A stretch of 58,607 bases of DNA. Origin: Candidatus Gastranaerophilales bacterium (GTDB taxonomy: Bacteria > Cyanobacteriota > Vampirovibrionia > Gastranaerophilales > Gastranaerophilaceae). The first letter of the stretch is position 1; the number at the start of each line of letters is the position of its first letter. The stretch covers positions 1 to 58,607 of the forward strand of contig CALVEG010000010.1 in NCBI GenBank assembly GCA_944326525.1. Reading direction: 5' to 3'. The notes under the pieces were generated by a model. It worked only from the letters and a program-made list of their open reading frames with translations, did no database searches and had not been told where the DNA came from. Shown here one piece after another: positions 34,655 through 42,945 of this stretch. The translations under genes and the position numbers were made by a program.

Positions 34655-34767
34655 AATATATAAATCCTCTTTTTATTTAATCTTTTCCGCTGTTTTATTT
34701 TAGCATGAAAAAAATATTGGTGGGATTTTTATATTATCTTTATCTGATTTTGTTTTGATAAGCTATT

Positions 34768-35694
34768 TTAAAAACCAAGCGACTGGATTTCTCTGTTTAC
34801 AAACTTTATATCGGTATTTAATGTCGCGCTGTTTTGAAGTGCAAGATTAAAATATTTAAGACTTTCGTCCCTGTTTTGAAGGTGTTTTTCTATTTGTGCC
34901 ATTATGTAAAAAAGGTTGCCGTTATTGCCGCAAGTTTCTATTGCCTGTTGAATTTTTGCCTGAGCGTTTTCATATTGTCCGTAGGCTGAAAGTATTTTGG
35001 CATAAATAATGTAAGCTTCCACGTCTTTGGGGTTTAATTCTATGGTTTTGTCAAGATAGTTGAGCGCATTTTCCGGCTGACCAGCTTCCCAAAATATTGA
35101 TGCAATGTTATAATATGCCCAGCTGTAGTCAGGGGAAATTTCTATAACCTTGTTAAATTCCGCAAATGCGTTTTCTATATCTCCGACTTCTTTTAAAATA
35201 TTTGCTGTATAAAAATGTGCGTAAATATCTTGATCATTTATGGCAATGGTGTTTTGAAAATTTGTATAGGCATTTTCTAAATCACCTTTTTTAAGATAGC
35301 AAATCCCTAAATTAAAGTATGAATTTGAGTCTTGATTGTCTGAGGCAAGAACTTTTTGAAAACATTCTATAGCTTCATCATATTCCTGCATTTCGGTTAA
35401 TACAAGCCCAAGGTTGTATGAAGCATCAAGTTCATTAGGGGAAAGCGAAATTGCTGTTTCATAAGCTTCTTTTGCTTCAGGGTATCTTTTGAGTTTTTCG
35501 CAAGCTATACCAAGATTATAAAAAACTCCGCTGTCTTCGGGAAGTGCTTTTCTTAAATATAAAAAATGCATTAATGCTTCATCTGCATAACCACTGTCAA
35601 GTAATAGAACGGCCAGTTTTCGCCTAATGTCAAGATTTGTGCTATCTTGACTTAGTTGGTTTTGTAATTCTTCTATTCGTTCCGCCTTTGACAT
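34768..35694 (-). CDS. tetratricopeptide-repeat protein, cytosolic
   Basis: A 308-residue protein made almost entirely of about eight TPR units, for example YNLGIACEKLKRYPEAKEAY and YFNLGICYLKKGDLENAY. It has no signal peptide, so it should act as a cytosolic scaffold. Leaderless signs are very clear: TTGAAA, 17 bp, TATTAT (35701-35706) and ATG six bases later, with no SD. Partner proteins are unknown. It is divergent from the secreted protein at 35815. Confidence 0.88.
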   Translation of the reverse strand: MSKAERIEELQNQLSQDSTNLDIRRKLAVLLLDSGYADEALMHFLYLRKALPEDSGVFYNLGIACEKLKRYPEAKEAYETAISLSPNELDASYNLGLVLTEMQEYDEAIECFQKVLASDNQDSNSYFNLGICYLKKGDLENAYTNFQNTIAINDQDIYAHFYTANILKEVGDIENAFAEFNKVIEISPDYSWAYYNIASIFWEAGQPENALNYLDKTIELNPKDVEAYIIYAKILSAYGQYENAQAKIQQAIETCGNNGNLFYIMAQIEKHLQNRDESLKYFNLALQNSATLNTDIKFVNREIQSLGF

Positions 35695-35814
35695 AAATGT
35701 ATAATAACAATTTTTTTGATTATTTTCAACTTGTTAATAAATAAATAGCTAGATATTGCTTTTTTGTGCTAAAATGTTTAAAATACATTTGATAAAAAAT
35801 AAGGAGAGTTTAAA

Positions 35815-36501
35815 ATGAAATTAAAAATATTATCAGTAATAATGGCATTAATGGTATTTGCGGGATGTGCTTTTGCGAGTCCTTTTAGTGCAAATGCAAA
35901 GACTAAAAGAATACCTGCAGGTACAAAATTTTCGCTTGAACTTTTGACTCCGGTTACATCAGTTTCTGGACGTCCAGGGGCGCAATTTTCGGCGATTTTA
36001 GTAAATGACCAGAGTGAAGGAAATGATGTTATTCTTCCGTCGGGTTCGCTTGTAAGAGGAACAGTCAGCAAAATTGTTGAACCGCAAAGAATGTCAAAGG
36101 GAGCGATTTTGTATATGGATTTTGACCATGTTGTTACACCTAACGGACGCCAATTGCCTTTAGCTTTTTCTATTGTCGGAAGAGAAGATTTGACGCTTGA
36201 TGGCGGAATTCAAAACGGATCAGGGTTTCTTGAAGCATTCAGAAAAACCATGAAAAAGAGCGGTGATATAACTAAAACTGCCGTAAACTGGGGAAATGAA
36301 ACTTTTGAAGAACCTGCAGGAGGGTATTTCAGATTAATTACTGTTCCGGTTTGTGCTATCGGCGGTGCTATCGGAAGTACCGGATATTTTGTATACGATA
36401 CTATTGCTGATATGATTAGAAAAGGAGAACATGTGGATTTGCATACAGGAGAGGTTTTGAATGTTATTCTTGAAAATCCGGTTGATGTCCCTGTTATTTA
36501 G
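35815..36501 (+). CDS. secreted or lipoprotein beta-rich protein
   Basis: A 228-residue protein with a signal peptide (ILSVIMALMVFAGCAFAS). A cysteine at VFAGC could be a lipobox, although the -3 Phe is unusual, or cleavage may be by signal peptidase I after AFA. The mature part (KRIPAGTKFSLELLTPVTS, then VILPSGSLVRGTV) is beta-rich and recalls the TrbI/VirB10 outer-membrane cap motif without its full length. SD AAGGAG before ATG; an extended -10 (TGTGCTAAAAT) lies upstream. A strong hairpin terminates it. Function unknown. Confidence 0.75.
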   Translation: MKLKILSVIMALMVFAGCAFASPFSANAKTKRIPAGTKFSLELLTPVTSVSGRPGAQFSAILVNDQSEGNDVILPSGSLVRGTVSKIVEPQRMSKGAILYMDFDHVVTPNGRQLPLAFSIVGREDLTLDGGIQNGSGFLEAFRKTMKKSGDITKTAVNWGNETFEEPAGGYFRLITVPVCAIGGAIGSTGYFVYDTIADMIRKGEHVDLHTGEVLNVILENPVDVPVI

Positions 36502-36534
36502 CCAATATTTTATTTAATTGAAACATAGTTAAAC

Positions 36535-36566
36535 AATGAGATTTGGATTTTGTTCCAAATCTCATT
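36535..36566. terminator. terminator after the 35815 gene, probably bidirectional
   Basis: AATGAGATTTGGA and TCCAAATCTCATT form a perfect 13-bp stem with a 6-nt loop, followed by TGTTT. It lies between two convergent genes. Confidence 0.85.
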
Positions 36567-36606
36567 TGTTTATTGAATTAATTTATATATTTAAAGAAGG
36601 CTGTTA

Positions 36607-38394
36607 TTATTCGCCAACTCTGTTTCGTCCATTGTTTTTGGCTGAATACAGGCGTTTATCTGCAGCTTCGATGATTTCAGATGGCGTTGAGCCGTCGTGT
36701 GGATAAGTTGCAACTCCAAGACTTATTGTTACGTGACCTTCCTTATCGTTGCTAAGTTTGTATTTGTTGTTTGCTACTCTTTCACAAATTTTTTGAGCGG
36801 TGCTTGAGGCTTCATCTTTTGGAGTGTTTGGAAGAATAATGCTCATTTCTTCTCCGCCGTATCGGCATACAATGTCAGTTGCACGTACATTTTTCTTTAG
36901 GGTATGAGCAACTTGTCTTAAAACGGCATCTCCTGCTTGATGACCGAAAGTGTCATTGAATTTTTTAAAGAAATCAATATCAAGAATTATAAGTGAAAAT
37001 TCCCTATCATATCGTTTTGCATTTTCAACCATCATAAGCATTTGTTCCTGAAAATACCTGTGATTGTACAATTCTGTAAGTCCGTCGGTCGTCGCAAGTT
37101 TATATTGTTGTTCAAAATCCCTTGATTTGATAAGATATTTGACGATAAATGCCGAGATAAACGCAAGTATCGCAAGCATAAGAGGATAAATTAATTCAAT
37201 CCAGATATTAAAATATTTCATCATATAGTATGAAATAAGAATGTATAACAAATAAAGTGAAAGCGACGCAAATGATGCCGTAAATGCCGATGTAATACGC
37301 ATTATGCAAAACCCTGTTAGGAGTGCAAGTATAATTCCTGTAAATGCTGTGACTGCTTTATCTGCTTTTACAATAAAATTGTTGTCTAAAAAGTTATTGA
37401 GATAAGTTGCTTGTACTTCTACGCCGGGAACGGTTTTACCTGTTGGTGTTGTTTTAATATCAAAAAGTGCTGAGGCTGTTGTTCCAAAGTAAATTATTTT
37501 GTTTTTGAAGTTAAATCCTGCATCTTTTGCTTCCCCGTTAATAACTTTTATAAGTTTATACATAGGAACCTGTGTATAAGAACCATTTGGCCCGTACCAA
37601 TTTAGGATAACGCTGCCGTCTTTGTCTGTAAATATTTTGCGATTTCCTAGAATTAAATTAGCGTCTTTGTCTATTATAAAATTTTTAGTGTTTATTTTTT
37701 CGTTATTTCTGTTATTTATTGCTTCCAGTGCTACTTTTAAACCTAACTGGGAGTAATATTTATCTTGATATTTTACAAATAACGGCATTTTTCGAAGAAT
37801 TCCATCGTCCGCTCTTGAAACATTAATCATTCCGATATTGTCCGTAACTTTTAAAATCCCTTCAAGTATGCTTCTGCAATTTGAAAATGTTAGACTGTCA
37901 AAATTTATATCAGAATAGTTGGTTACATTAACAGCTAGCGTGTCCGGTAATTTGGGCGGAGTTCTTAAATCCTCCGGCTGGTTATCTAAGTTCATCGCGG
38001 TAAATACATTTTTGTATTTTGCCATAGCATTAATTAGTGCTTCGTCTGCATTAACTGGACTTTTCATAGATTTTACAAACATTAAATCAAATGCAATAAT
38101 TTGTGGGTTTTGAGTTTCTAAATAATCTATTATCTTTACATATACATCTCTTGGCAGCGGCCATTCTCCATAATGGTCTAAAATGTACTCGTAAGTTGCT
38201 TCGTCTATTGCAACGATTGCGATATCTTGATTCGGCTGTTTGGTATGCGCATTTATCATAATATTTTGCCTTAAGTCAAACGTTCTGTTTTCGACCATGT
38301 CAATAAACGCATTAAAATTTGTGTTCTTTAGGCTTAAGAATACTGCAATACCAAAAAGCACAAACCATACCGTATATAAAATTTTTTTTAACAT
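36607..38394 (-). CDS. diguanylate cyclase with extracytoplasmic CHASE2 sensor
   Basis: A 595-residue membrane protein. It has an N-terminal helix, a CHASE2 sensor (about 30-345, with IAIVAIDEATYEYI and IIAFDLMFVKS), three to four transmembrane helices (about 345-430) and a C-terminal GGDEF domain. The active loop reads GGEEM (513-517), and RATD five residues before it is an intact I-site, so it should make c-di-GMP and be inhibited by product. CHASE2-GGDEF proteins link an unknown outside signal to c-di-GMP. SD GGGAAGAG before ATG. No EAL or PilZ protein is nearby. Confidence 0.93.
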   Translation of the reverse strand: MLKKILYTVWFVLFGIAVFLSLKNTNFNAFIDMVENRTFDLRQNIMINAHTKQPNQDIAIVAIDEATYEYILDHYGEWPLPRDVYVKIIDYLETQNPQIIAFDLMFVKSMKSPVNADEALINAMAKYKNVFTAMNLDNQPEDLRTPPKLPDTLAVNVTNYSDINFDSLTFSNCRSILEGILKVTDNIGMINVSRADDGILRKMPLFVKYQDKYYSQLGLKVALEAINNRNNEKINTKNFIIDKDANLILGNRKIFTDKDGSVILNWYGPNGSYTQVPMYKLIKVINGEAKDAGFNFKNKIIYFGTTASALFDIKTTPTGKTVPGVEVQATYLNNFLDNNFIVKADKAVTAFTGIILALLTGFCIMRITSAFTASFASLSLYLLYILISYYMMKYFNIWIELIYPLMLAILAFISAFIVKYLIKSRDFEQQYKLATTDGLTELYNHRYFQEQMLMMVENAKRYDREFSLIILDIDFFKKFNDTFGHQAGDAVLRQVAHTLKKNVRATDIVCRYGGEEMSIILPNTPKDEASSTAQKICERVANNKYKLSNDKEGHVTISLGVATYPHDGSTPSEIIEAADKRLYSAKNNGRNRVGE

Positions 38395-38428
38395 TACACT
38401 CTTCCCTGATCAAACTGAAAAATTAATA

Positions 38429-38596
38429 CTATTTCACATTTTCAGTATAATTGATTAGGTTTGTTTTGGCAACAAAATTTTTAACCAGAAAACGTTTTTC
38501 AAGAATAAAATTATTAAGTTTCAATATTTCAGTAGAATAAGAAAGCTCATCCGGCTTTTGTAAGTATCTTAACAGACATTGTTCGTGCAGATTCAT
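38429..38596 (-). CDS. possible 55-residue ORF in the gap upstream of the CHASE2 gene
   Basis: In the 38395-38865 gap the minus strand reads MNLHEQCLLRYLQKPDELSY followed by a Leu/Asn/Lys-rich tail and a stop at 38429. It has no SD, no recognised domain, and ends inside the likely promoter region of the cyclase gene. It may be a real small protein or chance. The rest of the gap (38600-38770) shows only AT-rich sequence. Confidence 0.3.
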   Translation of the reverse strand: MNLHEQCLLRYLQKPDELSYSTEILKLNNFILEKRFLVKNFVAKTNLINYTENVK

Positions 38597-38773
38597 ATTT
38601 GTGTTTTACCCGTAATAAATGTACCAACCTTATGTTTTTTGTGTATTTTTATTATTTCAAATTCTACGTAAAATAACATCAACCTTTTATATAATACTTT
38701 TTGAATTTTCTAGTATAAATGCATGAAATTGTTTGTATATTCCTTAAAAGAGTAAATAAATATTAAAAAATGC

Positions 38774-38800
38774 TTGCTTATTTTTATTTTGCGGTATAAT
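38774..38800 (+). promoter_or_regulatory. promoter of rpmE
   Basis: TTGCTT at 38774-38779 and a perfect TATAAT at 38795-38800 with a 15-bp spacer (16 if CTTGCT is used). The leader is about 60 nt and carries GGAAAGAGG before the ATG. Confidence 0.65.
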
Positions 38801-38865
38801 ATTTTAGTAGTCGAAATTAACAATTATCAAGTTTGGAATCTTGAAATTAAGGAAAGAGGTTAGAA

Positions 38866-39069
38866 ATGAAAGACGGAATCCACCCAAATTATAAGAAACA
38901 AGTTATCAAATGTGTTTGCGGTAACGAAATTGAAACAGGTTCAGTTGGTGAAAACATCACTGTTGAAATTTGCAACAACTGCCACCCGTTCTATACTGGT
39001 CAGCAAAAGATTTTGGACTCTGAAGGTAGAGTTGAAAGATTTAACAAACGTTACGGCAAAAAATCATAA
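38866..39069 (+). CDS. rpmE: 50S ribosomal protein L31, zinc-binding form
   Basis: A 67-residue ribosomal protein beginning [11 protein letters not shown]. It keeps the zinc-binding cysteines C16, C18, C36 and C39, so it is the C+ form, which can be replaced by a zinc-free paralogue under zinc shortage in some bacteria. SD GAAAGAGG before ATG. A strong terminator follows after about 30 bp. Confidence 0.98.
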   Translation: MKDGIHPNYKKQVIKCVCGNEIETGSVGENITVEICNNCHPFYTGQQKILDSEGRVERFNKRYGKKS

Positions 39070-39101
39070 GTTGTTATTTGTAACGAAAGCTTTAAATAAT
39101 G

Positions 39102-39136
39102 CCACACCTGAAAAGGTGTGGTATTATTGTTTTTAA
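39102..39136 (+). terminator. terminator after rpmE
   Basis: CCACACC, 6-nt loop, GGTGTGG, then TATTATTGTTTTT. It lies between rpmE and the thyX SD. Confidence 0.9.
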
Positions 39137-39149
39137 AAGGGAGGATCTT

Positions 39150-39866
39150 ATGGAAGGGAATAATCAACCGGTAGTAAATTTAATTTCTAAACCGGAAAAT
39201 ATGTTGAAAACTGTTTATACAGCTTGCAGAACTTGTTATAGTGCTGATATGCCTATTAATATTTATAACAGTACAGATGATGAAGCTAAAATGCTTAAAC
39301 TTATTGAAAGAGTAATTTCGTCAGGGCATTATTCAACGATAGAACACATTCAGGTAAGTTTTGCAATATCAAATGTTTCAAGAGCATGTACTCATCAGCT
39401 TGTAAGACACAGACACATGTCTTTTTCGCAGAAATCGCAAAGATATGTAAAAGAAAAAGGTCAATTTGATTATATAATTCCGCCGACAATTGATAAAGAT
39501 CCGGAATTAAAAGAGAAATTTATAGCATTTATGAGAAAAATTTCAGTGCAGTATCAAGAATTTGTAGAGGCAGGAATTCCGGCAGAAGATGCGAGATTTG
39601 TTCTTCCGAATGCTGCAGCAAGCTCAATGGTTGCAAGTTTAAATTTAAGAGAAATGATTCATCTTGCAAATTTAAGACTTTGTACACGTGCTCAGTATGA
39701 AATTAGAATGCTAGTTAAAAAAATGTGTGAGGCGCTTGTGGCGGAAGAACCTTGGTTAAAGCCTTATCTTGTTCCTAAATGTGAAAGATTAGGGTTCTGT
39801 GATGAAGACAAGTCTTGCGGCAGAAAACCTACTAAAGAAGCTTTTTTGAATGTTCAACCTGTATAA
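39150..39866 (+). CDS. thyX: flavin-dependent thymidylate synthase
   Basis: A 238-residue enzyme making dTMP from dUMP with methylene-tetrahydrofolate, FAD and NADPH. The ThyX signature RHRxxS is RHRHMS (86-91), followed by SQKSQRYV. SGHYSTIEH and LPNAAASSMV complete the active site. I start at ATG 39150, eight bases after GGGAGG; the longer reading begins inside the rpmE terminator. The stop lies 17 bp inside the following YkgJ-type gene. Confidence 0.96.
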   Translation: MEGNNQPVVNLISKPENMLKTVYTACRTCYSADMPINIYNSTDDEAKMLKLIERVISSGHYSTIEHIQVSFAISNVSRACTHQLVRHRHMSFSQKSQRYVKEKGQFDYIIPPTIDKDPELKEKFIAFMRKISVQYQEFVEAGIPAEDARFVLPNAAASSMVASLNLREMIHLANLRLCTRAQYEIRMLVKKMCEALVAEEPWLKPYLVPKCERLGFCDEDKSCGRKPTKEAFLNVQPV

Positions 39867-40437
39867 AAAATATTTGGAATCGCTAGATGAAGTTTTAAGA
39901 AAAGAATTTAAGAGCCAAAAGCCATTTATTAAATGCCAAAAAGGCTGTTCTTTTTGTTGCGAAGTTGGAGATTACCCTTTTTCTCGGCTAGAGATGGAAT
40001 ATTTGATGGCTGGGCTTTTAACGTTGGATGTTGAAGCACAAAAAAAGATAAAGGCTGAAATTAAAAGACTTTTGAAGGAAAAGTTGTCTTATAAAGAGCG
40101 ATTTATGCACAGATGCCCTTTTTTGACTGATGAAAAAACTTGTTTTTTGTACGAAAGACGCGGTATTGTTTGTAGAACATTTGGGCTTGCAAGTTTTGAG
40201 AATTCTGAAAAAGGTGTTTATGTTAAATTGCCTGAGTGTGTAAAAGAGGGGTTAAATTACTCTGAAGTTTTTGATGGCAAAGAGGTTGTTGTTGAAAACT
40301 TCAAAAATTTTGGGGTGGAATCTCCTGTTAATCATTCTTTAAATTTAAATTATTATGAAAGAAATTTGCCGAATGAATTTAAGGATTTAGAATTTGGTGA
40401 AATTCGTCCGATGCTTGATTGGTTTAGTCAGAAGTGA
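39850..40437 (+). CDS. YkgJ-family cysteine cluster protein (copy 1)
   Basis: A 195-residue protein with the metal-cluster cysteine pattern of the YkgJ/CxxCxxCC family: CQKGCSFCC near residues 29-37, CPFL near 89, then the conserved C in GIVCRTFGLASF. Such proteins are thought to bind an iron-sulfur or zinc site; function is unknown. It overlaps thyX by 17 bp and is probably co-transcribed. A second copy of the same family lies at 40813, across a tRNA and a GC-rich palindrome. Confidence 0.9.
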   Translation: MFNLYKKYLESLDEVLRKEFKSQKPFIKCQKGCSFCCEVGDYPFSRLEMEYLMAGLLTLDVEAQKKIKAEIKRLLKEKLSYKERFMHRCPFLTDEKTCFLYERRGIVCRTFGLASFENSEKGVYVKLPECVKEGLNYSEVFDGKEVVVENFKNFGVESPVNHSLNLNYYERNLPNEFKDLEFGEIRPMLDWFSQK

Positions 40438-40483
40438 TCTTTGTTTAAGTGTTGATTGTAAAATTACAATAAAAGAAAAAACA

Positions 40484-40565
40484 ATAGCAAACCGCAAAAG
40501 CACTTCAGCCTGAGCTCGCTCCCGCTCGAACGCAAAAGGCGTTCTCATCGCAGCCGGTTTGTTAT
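40484..40565. repeat. GC-rich long inverted element
   Basis: ATAGCAAACCG (40484-40494) pairs with CGGTTTGTTAT (40555-40565, one G-T pair), enclosing a GC-rich core with a GAACGC/GCGTTC hairpin (40528-40544). Its base composition is far above the local average. It may be a transposable palindromic element, a structured RNA or a terminator-like fold between the YkgJ gene and tRNA-Arg. Confidence 0.65.
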
Positions 40566-40592
40566 AAAAAAAGAAACATTGTAAAAAAAATC

Positions 40593-40666
40593 CGGCCCCG
40601 GCGCGATTCGAACGCGCGATCTTCGGTTTAGGAAACCGCTGCTCTATCCTGCTGAGCTACGAGGCC
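40593..40666 (-). tRNA. tRNA-Arg (anticodon CCU)
   Basis: The reverse complement starts GGCCTCGTAGCTCAGCAGG. The anticodon loop is TTCCTAA, anticodon CCT. The T arm is CGCGCGTTCGAATCGCGC and the acceptor closes CGGGGCC with discriminator G. No CCA encoded. Confidence 0.93.
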
Positions 40667-40812
40667 TGATTTCTTTTTCGGTTTTTAACCGGCTGTCAAC
40701 CTCCTTTATTCTATCACGAAAATTAAATTTTCAGCTTTTTATTTTTTTTTAATTAATTAACTAATATTACTAATTTGTGTTTTAAAAAAAAATAAGTTAA
40801 ACTGTAGGCGTG

Positions 40813-41439
40813 ATGATTGAAAACTATATTGTATTTTTGAAGTTTTTAGACGAAAAACTTCAAAAGTTTTTTACGCTTCAAAAACCATATATAATGTGCA
40901 AAAAAGGTTGTGCTTTGTGCTGTAAAGATGCTCAAATTCCATATTCAAAACTTGAAATGGATTATTTGATGCTAGGAGCTTGGGGACTTAGTGACAAAAA
41001 TAAAAGAATTGTCGCTGAAAATGTTCAAAAAATTCTAAAAGCAAAGGCAGAATTTAATGGTGATAAATTTTTATATGATTGTCCTTTTTTGATAAATAAT
41101 GAATGCTCTGTGTATAATTTCAGAGGTATTATCTGCCGAACTTTTGGACTTTTAACTGTCGGAGAGGACGGTAATGTAAAAGTTCCTTTTTGTTGTTATA
41201 AGGGGTTAAATTATTCAAACGTAATGGATTTTGATACAAACAAGCTTTCTTCTGAAAAATTTAAGGAGCTCGGGTTTGAAAATGAACCTGCGGGGTTTAA
41301 TATCGGTTATGAATTTTTGACAGATAAAGATTTTGAAAAAACTTTTAAACTTGAATTTGGAGAGAAAAAGCCCCTTATTGATTGGTTTGAACCTCTGAAT
41401 GATAAGCAATTTGTTGTTTTGGCAAAAAAATCAAAATGA
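40813..41439 (+). CDS. YkgJ-family cysteine cluster protein (copy 2)
   Basis: A 208-residue paralogue of the protein at 39850, aligned along its whole length. It shares the opening MIENYIVFLKFLDEKLQ, the cluster CKKGCALCC, CPFL, and IICRTFGLLTV, and ends in an acidic/aromatic segment matching copy 1 (EFGEKKPLIDWF against EFGEIRPMLDWF). The start is ATG 40813; a promoter TTGTGT, 17 bp, TAAACT lies upstream with no SD. Function unknown. Confidence 0.9.
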   Translation: MIENYIVFLKFLDEKLQKFFTLQKPYIMCKKGCALCCKDAQIPYSKLEMDYLMLGAWGLSDKNKRIVAENVQKILKAKAEFNGDKFLYDCPFLINNECSVYNFRGIICRTFGLLTVGEDGNVKVPFCCYKGLNYSNVMDFDTNKLSSEKFKELGFENEPAGFNIGYEFLTDKDFEKTFKLEFGEKKPLIDWFEPLNDKQFVVLAKKSK

Positions 41440-41499
41440 AAAAAATGTTACTCAAATTTAACTTATTCGCAATTTTTATATTCGTATTATAATTAACTT

Positions 41500-42867
41500 A
41501 TGATGAATATTTCAAACGTAATAGAAAGATTAAGAGAAATACTAGATGATGAAAATCAAGACCAATTAAGCGAAGAACTTAATAGTTTTCACAGTGCGGA
41601 TTTGGCTGATATTTTTCAAGAACTTAAGCCCGAAGAACGTTTGAAATGTTTTAAGCTTTTGGATTTAGAAAAAGCTGCGGAATTAATGGAATATATAACT
41701 CCTCAGCTTCAGGTTGAACTCTTAGGAGATATTGATCAAGAAACAGCGTCAAAAATATTAACAAGATTACCTCATGACGCGGCTGCTGATGTGCTTGGTG
41801 ATATGGAAGAAGATGAGTCTGAGACTTATCTTGATAAATTACCACATAAATTTTCAGAAGAAGTAAGAGAATTACTTACTTATAATGAAGATACGGCAGG
41901 CGGTATTATGAACCCTGTGGTTTTGACTGTTAATTCTGATATGAGTGTTCAAGATGTGTTGAATTATATAAGAATTAAAGCTGAACGTGACAATTTGGAG
42001 CTTTATTATATCTATGTAGTGGATAAACAAAACCATCTTTTGGGAGTTGTTTCGCTTAGAAAGCTTTTAACCTCTCCTGTTAATAAAAAAGTTGAAGATA
42101 TCATGATTTCTGATATAGTTAAGCTTCATGTAGATGATTACAGTGATTATATAACCGATGAATTTATGAAATACCAGTACAATGCACTTCCTGTTGTAGA
42201 TTTATATAACAGGCTTAAGGGCATGATAACGTGGGATGATGTTCATGATTTGTTTGAAGAAGAAACAACAGAAGAAATTTACCAATCATCAGGTATTTCG
42301 ACTGAGGTTGTAGATGAAGACGAAATTTTGTCAGGAAATATATTTAATGCAATAAGAGCAAGAACGCCTTGGCTTTTTATAACTTTGCTGGGAGAGTTTG
42401 TCGCAGTAAATGTTGCCCATCATTTTGATCATACAATAGCTGCTATTCCTATAGTTGCGATATTTATGCCTCTGTTAGCAGGTTTAGGCGGAAATATCGG
42501 AACGCAAAGTATTACGTTGATGGTTCGCGGATTGTCAACTGGGCAGGTAACAATGAGTTCTGCCATGTATCATATTGTTAGAGAAATGTTTATCGGTCTG
42601 GTTATCGGTGCAATCTTTGGAATGCTGGTTACTTTTGCAACTGTCGGTTGGCAGCATAGTATAGAACTGGGAGTTGTTGTAGGTATTGCAATGACAATTA
42701 ATATGACAATGGCCACTATCATAGGCACTTTTACTCCGTTTGCGTTAAAGGCGTTAAATATTGATCCGGCGGTTGCTTCAGGACCGGTAATTGCAACTAC
42801 TATTGATGTTGTTGGACTTATTGTGTATTTTTCGCTTGTGTCAACTTTTTTATTAAAAGTAATGTAA
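41500..42867 (+). CDS. mgtE: magnesium transporter MgtE
   Basis: A 455-residue Mg2+ channel. It has the N-terminal MgtE domain (about 1-130), a pair of CBS domains (about 135-255, EDTAGGIMNPVVLTV and the second CBS around LPVVDLYNRLKG), then five transmembrane helices with the pore motif GLGGNIGTQS. CBS domains close the channel when cell Mg2+ is high. Leaderless signs are strong: TATAAT (41488-41493) ends six bases before ATG and there is no SD. Confidence 0.95.
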   Translation: MMNISNVIERLREILDDENQDQLSEELNSFHSADLADIFQELKPEERLKCFKLLDLEKAAELMEYITPQLQVELLGDIDQETASKILTRLPHDAAADVLGDMEEDESETYLDKLPHKFSEEVRELLTYNEDTAGGIMNPVVLTVNSDMSVQDVLNYIRIKAERDNLELYYIYVVDKQNHLLGVVSLRKLLTSPVNKKVEDIMISDIVKLHVDDYSDYITDEFMKYQYNALPVVDLYNRLKGMITWDDVHDLFEEETTEEIYQSSGISTEVVDEDEILSGNIFNAIRARTPWLFITLLGEFVAVNVAHHFDHTIAAIPIVAIFMPLLAGLGGNIGTQSITLMVRGLSTGQVTMSSAMYHIVREMFIGLVIGAIFGMLVTFATVGWQHSIELGVVVGIAMTINMTMATIIGTFTPFALKALNIDPAVASGPVIATTIDVVGLIVYFSLVSTFLLKVM

Positions 42868-42945
42868 AATCATTAAATTACTGTATGTGCAAATAATAAT
42901 TGTATAATATTATTAAAATGTAAAACATAAAACAAGGATATAATA

